Assembly: GCA_017311315.1 (NCBI GenBank)
Contig: CM029660.1
Location: forward strand, 31,071,410 to 31,135,409
Origin: Dendrocalamus latiflorus
Lineage: Eukaryota; Streptophyta; Magnoliopsida; Poales; Poaceae
Length of the DNA: 64,000 nucleotides
Reading direction: 5' to 3'
The notes under the pieces are model-generated. The model worked only from the letters and a program-made list of their open reading frames with translations. It ran no database searches and was not told where the DNA came from. The position numbers and the translations under genes were made by a program. Within the stretch, counting starts at the first letter, position 1. Each line of letters opens with the position of its first letter. This document shows, piece by piece, positions 57,999 to 64,000 of this stretch.

Positions 57999-58001
57999 TT
58001 A

Positions 58002-59619
58002 TGTGTTGGGATATTTTTAATTGACAAACCGTTAGTGAGAACATATCCGGTGTATCTGACTTTTGGCGTATCCTCGTATATTCTCTTTGAAATACTATGC
58101 AAATGGTCATAAAAAATTTAGAAAATTTTGTCAACATCGACACAAGATTAGTCTATCGTGACACAAAATTTCAAATGTGAATTTGATCTACATATAGAGA
58201 AACAAAAAAGACAAATCCCGCTGGAAAGGAAAGTAGAAAGTAGAAAAATAAAGATCAAGCTACTATTAACTGAATTTTGTCTGTTTTTTGTTTCTCCTAA
58301 TATTGGCTGTAGGGCATCGCAAAAGTATGTCATTTGCTCAAGGGTACTGGAAAATTGATAATTTACTATGAACACTACAAAGCAATGAGGTAATTTGCTA
58401 TAACACACTAAGCTAGTAAAATAATACTATTTTGAAATATATAGGAGTGAAGGGGAAATAAAAGTCATATTTTCCGAACAATTTTAAAACAAAATCTCGA
58501 TAGTTGAATTACCAATGGGCGATAGTCAATTTTAAAACAAAATTTTGCTAGTTGATTTATCGATGGTCAAATTATTAAGTCGGATGGCCAATTTTTTTTT
58601 AAAAAATAAGATCGGAGATTGCAAGTCCCTTCTCTCACATATTTTTTCAAAATAATAATGTTTTAATAGATGCAATGTGTATTGGAAAATAGCGACGATT
58701 TTGTAGTGCCTATCACAAATTTTCTTGTCTTGGGGGCAAATGCCAAGTTTTGCTGTATCCTAGAGCCAATTTTGCCTATTATTTTTTTATGTACTTCATG
58801 TATGTATAGAGCTGGTATATAGTCCATGTGGTCTAGTTGGCCTGGCTTATAAGGCCCATTAGATATGTAAATGTCTGAGTTCTATACTGGTATATACTTA
58901 TGATTTATCTCCAATAAAACTCATTGACTTAGTTCATTTCAATTTTCAGTTCTATGATTTTTTTTAGATGAGTTCTATTGATTTATGACCATCAACATAT
59001 TTGCCTTCACCCAAAAAAAAACATGAACGGCTGAATAATAGGAGTCTTCTGGTCGCACCCCCCTGAATTTGTAAATTGAGCAACACATGCCGGCAACTTG
59101 ATGTCTGACATTTCTAATGTGGCGAGGAAAGGTTCTTAGAAGGGAAAATATAATATGAACTCGCCCTTTACTTACCGTAAACTTAAACTAAAAACAGTTA
59201 TGAAAAATTCTAAAAATAATTTAGATATATTTCATAGTTTACACTACCTATATATAAAATTTTAAGTACCAAAAAGAGAAAATTCTGACAAAGAATAAAT
59301 TTGAACTTAAAATTTTATACATAAGTAAAGTAAATTATAAAATACGTTCACAAATATTTTTTAATTTTTTTCATAACTTTTTTATGTTTAAGTGAATAGT
59401 AAATATACCGTAAAGATGAGTATATACTATATGTTCTCTACTTAGAAAAGTGGGACGTACACATCACGACTGCATAATTAAATTCAACAGGGTGTTCATA
59501 CGAAACATGGTATAAAAGAAGTTTCCTTTTCCTTCAGTGTGTGTCTGTTTTTTTTGCTGGGAAAAACCCCAAATAAGTTCTTCCAAATTCACCGCGAGAT
59601 CAAAGTGGCAAGGCAAAGC
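58002..59619. other. Intergenic AT-rich stretch
   Basis: I see no gene and no repeat that I can name in this 1.6 kb stretch. Confidence 0.4.
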
Positions 59620-59782
59620 ATCTCTACAAGTTAAACGATGTACACGTTAAAAGTCCAACATCTGTACCATCCAAAATCGCAAGTGAGTATCTATCTCTCC
59701 GTAATCTGTACCGTAAACAGTCAAAATTTAAAAATTTCAGCTAAAAGCCATAAGTCGCAGCCGTTGTCAAACAGGCCCGTAG
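59620..59782. mobile_element. MITE family 2, right-end fragment
   Basis: Matches the right part of 60083-60325: ACACGTTAAAAG, CAACATCTGTA, CGTAATCT, AAATTTCA, then AACAGGCC at the end. The left part is missing or too diverged. Confidence 0.55.
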
Positions 59783-60082
59783 CATCATGAGATGGACGAG
59801 CACTGGCGTACTCACCGCTCGTTAAGCAAAGTGGGACCCGACATTCTCTTCTGTCCCTCAGGAATGTGTTACACACCTCCATTATTGCGATGGTTATAGC
59901 CACCTTCAGATTGCTGTCTTCCAGGGTAGGCTGGTTTAAAGCCTAGCAGCAGTAGGCCATATGCTTTGTGCCCTATGTGGGCTAGCTCCCACTGATAATG
60001 CCCTTGCCATCTTCTCGTGTCAATAACCATGGAACCTTCACAGATGGACCTTGACTCCTGTACAGTGCACAATCTTACTGAA

Positions 60083-60325
60083 ACCCTGTTCTTTTCAGCT
60101 TCTGAAAGCGGTTTTAGCTTTTATTACAGTACCTAACTTTTAAACAAAGTATTTTCTCAAGACGATGTCTACAAGTTAATTGTAGTACACGTTAAAAGCT
60201 CAACATCTGTATCAACCAAAATCACAAACGAGTATCTCTCTTTTCGTAATCTCTGTCACAAACAGCTAAAATTCAAAAATTTCAACCAAAAGCTATAAAT
60301 CGTAACCATATCTAACAGGCCTGAA
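60083..60325. mobile_element. MITE family 2, copy C
   Basis: Begins CCTGTTCTTTTCAGCTTCTG and ends ACCATATCTAACAGGCC, giving a short imperfect inverted repeat CCTGTT...AACAGG. The interior matches the other copies. Confidence 0.6.
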
Positions 60326-61143
60326 ACTCTTAAAGTAGTACCAGACAGTGGACAGGAGAGTGGGTTAAAAAACCTTGTCAGTCCAAAGGGGCCTATCGTC
60401 CAGTACAAATGCATCCAACAATACTATGCACAGGAATTCACATATGCAAGTACAAGACTAGAGAAAGAATAAGGTGGATTCGAGGCAGTTGTTTCATCGA
60501 AGGCGCTTTTGAGACACTTTAATCTGGTTTTAGTGTTATTTGATTAGACTCCAGGAAAGCTTGATATGGCTCTATTATAAAATTAATGGTATTCCAGAAA
60601 CATGCTTTCAATAAGCAATGATTTCACTCTTCTCCCTTTCCTTTTGGATAATGAGTACAATGCAGACTCAGATAAAATGATCAAGTCCTTGTTCAACGAC
60701 GATATCATTAAATAAACTCCACAATTTCTAAAATTGTATATTGCACGTGTTTAATTTAGTTCAATAAGCAGTGCTCCCTTTATCATTTAACGTTATATGT
60801 TTGGAATAGACAGTACACAGTGGATCTCTCCGAGGAACACAGGTCTGGATGGATCAAGTGATGGCCTTGCAAAATGTTGGAGCGTTGATGGCAATTAGAG
60901 AGATGAATGATTATAAATTATAACAATTTTTTTAAATTTAGTGTCTTTCAATCTATCCACAAAACAAAAAAAAACAATAACAAAAAGAGACAGCAAAAAA
61001 AGGGGAAATATTTTTTTGGGCTACTGTAGCTAACTACTGTTTAGTACTGTACCAAATAATAAAGAAACCACATAGAAGCAACCCTGTCTCTTGTTGGAAA
61101 TTTAAAGACACTTGCTATGTGTTGTATTGCCTGTGTCGAAGCA

Positions 61144-61410
61144 CTCGACGTGATGATCGATATCACCAAAGCATTTTCGTGATGCACACGCTGGAGAAAA
61201 ACCAAACTAGCTCGACGTGATGATCATATCACCAAAGCATCTCGTGATGCACACGCTGGAGAAAAACCAAACTAGCTCGACGTGATGATCATATCACCAA
61301 AGCATCTCGTGATGCACACGCTGGAGAAAAACCAAACTAGCTCGACGTGATGATCATATCACCAAAGCATCTCGTGATGCACACGCTGGAGAGAAACCAA
61401 ACTCCAAGTC
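61144..61410. repeat. Four tandem copies of a 65 bp unit in the left LTR
   Basis: The unit CTCGACGTGATGATCATATC...GAGAAAAACCAAACTAG occurs four times almost without change. The corresponding position of the right LTR (about 62728-62785) has a single diverged copy, so the array expanded after the two LTRs separated. Confidence 0.9.
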
Positions 61411-62412
61411 TTGATGTGATGCGTTTGGTCGACTAGACGCCCCCGCCTTGTTTCTTATTTTCTTTCTTTGCCTTCTGTTGTTTCCTTTGACCAATCACAT
61501 GCAATGGGATGCAGACGTCGAGCGAAATTTCTTCGTGAGTTGGCTTATACCGCAGACGAGAACGAGGGACCGCCGCCCTTTTTCAGATCTAATAATCCTT
61601 TATTATTTCTGATGAACATGTTTATGGGTACAAAGTGATCCGCTGGTACCTCTTAAACCGTAGCACGAAAATTACATCTATCAGCTTTAGAGTTACTTCC
61701 TAATCTCATATCTATTTATACTCTAGGATACAAACGAGTTTTTATCCAATTCCAATAAATAAAAGATCCGAAACCCTTATTAACACGGCTTTTTTAAGTT
61801 TTATCATACTATCCAATTTTAAACATACCAAAATTAAATTGTCACGTGCCATTGCCTCCGAACCGCACTTTCATAGCTTCAACACACATCATTCATCTTT
61901 AATCTCTGTGCGACCCAACTCGAGTACGATTGTCTTCTTCAGCATCCTTGACATTCTGGACTATGACTTTGTATCAAACCATCCTTGGTCCTCGCCATAG
62001 ACCACGATCGCCTCCGAGTTACTCTGCACATGTAAAGACCAAAGCAACATCTTTTTCCCGTACAAGTTCTTTTCAACTTGACTGACATGAGTTCACATAC
62101 ACCGCACACCTTAAATAATATCAATAAATGATATTGTCAATTATTCATCATCACAAATATTTTAAACCTAACCATGTGGTCTAACAATCTCCTTCTTAAT
62201 GAATACATTGATAATAGTTTAAGATATCATGACTTCAAACAGTGTCAATTATTCATCATTATAAATATTCTAGATCTAGCCATATGGTCTAACAATCTAC
62301 CCTTTGTGCTTTTAGAAAAACCTTCATGCGTGTTTTCACTAGATATAATCTGATCCATCAAAAAACGATGGCTTACCTGAAAAACAATCTCGATCTAATA
62401 CCATTGTAATCT

Positions 62413-62426
62413 GTTCTGATACCACT
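62413..62426 (-). promoter_or_regulatory. Primer-binding site of the short retrotransposon
   Basis: On the minus strand the LTR ends ...TCTTACA and is followed by AGTGGTATCAGAAC, one base off the usual plant initiator-tRNA site. It sets the element's direction. Confidence 0.75.
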
Positions 62427-62807
62427 TGTAAGACCATCGATAGTAATAAAAGTGAGTGAATGATTGTAATCTATAGCGGAACCCTCTTTTTTTTTAAAAA
62501 AAATAGTGTCTTCTAATCTGTCCATAAAACAGAAAACAAAAAATATATTTTTTACTGTAGCTAACTACTGTTTAGAACAGTGTCTCCTATGTTTAAAACT
62601 GTAGCAACTACTGTTTGGTACTATACCAAATAATAAAAAACACATGGAAGCAACCCTGCCTCTTGTTGGAAATTTAAGGAATTTTGCTCTATGTTGTCTT
62701 GCCTCTGTTGAAGCACTCCTCCACGTCATGATCGATATCGCCAAAGCACCTCGTGATGCACACGCTGGAGAGGAACCAAAGCTTCCACGTCATAGGCTGT
62801 TATCGTT

Positions 62808-63060
62808 TTGACTTCAGCTTTTAGCTTTCGATTTATTTTTTACTATTTATAAATTTCATTTTTTTCTAAACTTTTAGCTTTTGTTGAGTTTTTTTGCCGG
62901 TTCTTTTTTCCCGTATTTGTTTGTATTATACATAATGGGCTAACATATTTTTTAAATTTTTTAAATTTAATTATGCTAAATAAGCCTCTGTCAGCTACAG
63001 TGTTTTTTCAGCCAGCTACAGTGCTTTTCAACCATAAGTCACCAATAAAAGTGAAATGAT
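62808..63060. mobile_element. MITE family 1, copy B, in the right LTR
   Basis: Close match to 31905-32190. Comparison with the left LTR, which lacks it between the equivalents of CACGTCAT and GATGTG, shows it is an insertion. Confidence 0.75.
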
Positions 63061-63129
63061 CACCACCTAATATGATGTGTCTGGTCGACGGGACGCCCTG
63101 CCTTTTTCTTCTTTCCCTTCTTAGGTTTT

Positions 63130-63405
63130 AATTATTTCAATTTAAATTTCTAATTTCTGATTTAATTTTTACTATTCATAAATTTTATCTTTTTTAGTTT
63201 TTTAATTTTTTTTAACTTTTTTGCCCATTCTTTTTTCAATATTTGTTTATATTATCCGTGATAGGCTAATCTATTTTTCTAGTTTTAAATTTTTTTAATT
63301 TTAGTTACACCAAATAAGCCATCATCAATTACAGTATAATTTCAATCAATTACAGTATAATTTTAGTCATAAGCCAGCTTATTTCAACCTAACCGAACGA
63401 CACCT
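63130..63405. mobile_element. MITE family 1, copy C (diverged), in the right LTR
   Basis: Shares ACTATTCATAAATTTTATC, TTTGCCCATTCTTTTTTC, TTTGTTTATATTAT and AAATAAGCC with copies A and B, but is more diverged. It too is absent from the left LTR. Confidence 0.7.
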
Positions 63406-64000
63406 TAGTCTTCACAGGTGATGGTCAAGACACCAAGCCTTCGATTGTTTCCTGTGACCAATCGCATGACCGAGCAGATTTTCTTCGCGCGTGCACTTGT
63501 GCCGCACAAGAGAACGAGAGACCGCTACCTTTTTCAAATATAATATTTTTTATTTATGAATCAACATGTTTATGACTATAAAATACTCTCTTGACACCCT
63601 CAAATCCTAATACAAAAATTATATCTATTAGCCTTAGGGTTAGCCTCTATCCTCATCTTTATTTATAGTCTAGAGTGCAAACAAGTTCTTATCTAATTTC
63701 AACAAATAAACGACTCGAAACCCTTTTGTAACATGTATTTTCAACTTTTGTAATACTAACCAATTTTAGACACACCAAAATTAAATTGTCACATGTCGTA
63801 GCCTTCAGACCGTACCTCCGTAGTTCGAACACGTATCATCCATCTTTGATCTTCACACGTCCCAACTTGAGCACGACCGTCTCCTCCAACATCTTTGACC
63901 CTCTAAAGCATGATATTACACCAAGCCATCTCTCGGCTCTCGCTGTAGACCACGATTGCCTCTAAGCTACCATGCATATGCAAAAACCAAAGCAACATTT

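Larger units (their letters stand above)
60875..64000 (-). mobile_element. LTR retrotransposon with two LTRs and a tiny internal region (partial)
   Basis: The sequence from 60875 (TGTTGGAGCG...) is repeated in order from 62427 (TGTAAGACC...) to the window end. Shared landmarks are AGATGAATGATT / AGTGAATGATT, the CTACTGTTTAGTA block, CTTGTTGGAAATTTAA, CGTGATGCACACGCTGGAGA, GGTCGAC, TTTCCT(T/G)TGACCAATC and GACCACGAT(C/T)GCCTC. A primer-binding site on the minus strand (AGTGGTATCAGAAC) adjoins the inner edge of the right copy at 62427. So these are the 3' LTR (left) and 5' LTR (right) of a minus-strand element. At most ~375 bases lie between them, so there is no coding capacity. The right LTR contains two MITE insertions and runs off the window. 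Confidence 0.75.

Noticed and set aside
61144..61410. CRISPR-like regular repeat
   Set aside because: The units are directly adjacent with no unique spacers, within a plant LTR; this is a tandem repeat.

Overview
The window is nuclear DNA of a grass (Poaceae, probably panicoid). The evidence is GC-rich 5' exons with AT-rich introns, a PHD-finger gene and nepenthesin-type proteases of grass style, and a dense, nested set of plant transposons: Helitron, hAT, Mutator-like, Tourist, Stowaway, LINE, copia and a large-LTR element. I see no rRNA, tRNA or CRISPR features.

Layout. Positions 1-4881 are the edge of a minus-strand LTR retrotransposon: a 4.0 kb LTR (880-4881) with an initiator-tRNA-type primer-binding site just outside it. 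Positions 4957-11836 look like a non-autonomous Helitron on the minus strand. It carries broken pieces of at least four unrelated genes, all in one orientation: SEC24 (10534-10793), a group IIc WRKY last exon (9035-9497), one exon of the decapping factor DCP1 (8331-8374) and four exons of SelO (5359-7240, with a 1-base frameshift). An 18-exon plus-strand gene for a chromatin-type protein with two PHD fingers and two extended PHD fingers occupies 12751-24836. Its introns hold a 681 bp hAT element, a Stowaway MITE and a local tandem duplication. An intact aspartic protease gene (26201-27529, minus) follows, convergent with it.

From 28 to 38 kb there is repeat debris: a hAT MITE, an LTR-like promoter region, a copia 3' fragment, and a LINE remnant split by two related hAT elements inserted about ten bases apart. 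From about 38.6 to 52.5 kb lies a second, decayed LINE. It is interrupted by a 4.4 kb Mutator-like element (39007-43413, 9 bp target duplication, ~255 bp terminal inverted repeats) and by a 1.6 kb solo LTR. The Mutator-like element carries a plant-mobile-domain gene and a telobox-rich minisatellite, but no transposase that I can see. A second aspartic protease gene (53585-54916, minus), paralogous to the first, has a TATA box and a cluster of AACNGTT-type repeats upstream. The rest, to 64 kb, is MITE-rich intergenic DNA ending in a retrotransposon whose two LTRs flank only ~0.4 kb.

Only three genes look functional: the PHD protein and the two proteases. The PHD gene is odd because the codon in perfect start context is GTG rather than ATG. 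Nothing suggests that these genes share a pathway. The strongest material for follow-up is the gene-capturing Helitron, the PMD-carrying Mutator-like element with its telobox array, and the PHD start codon.
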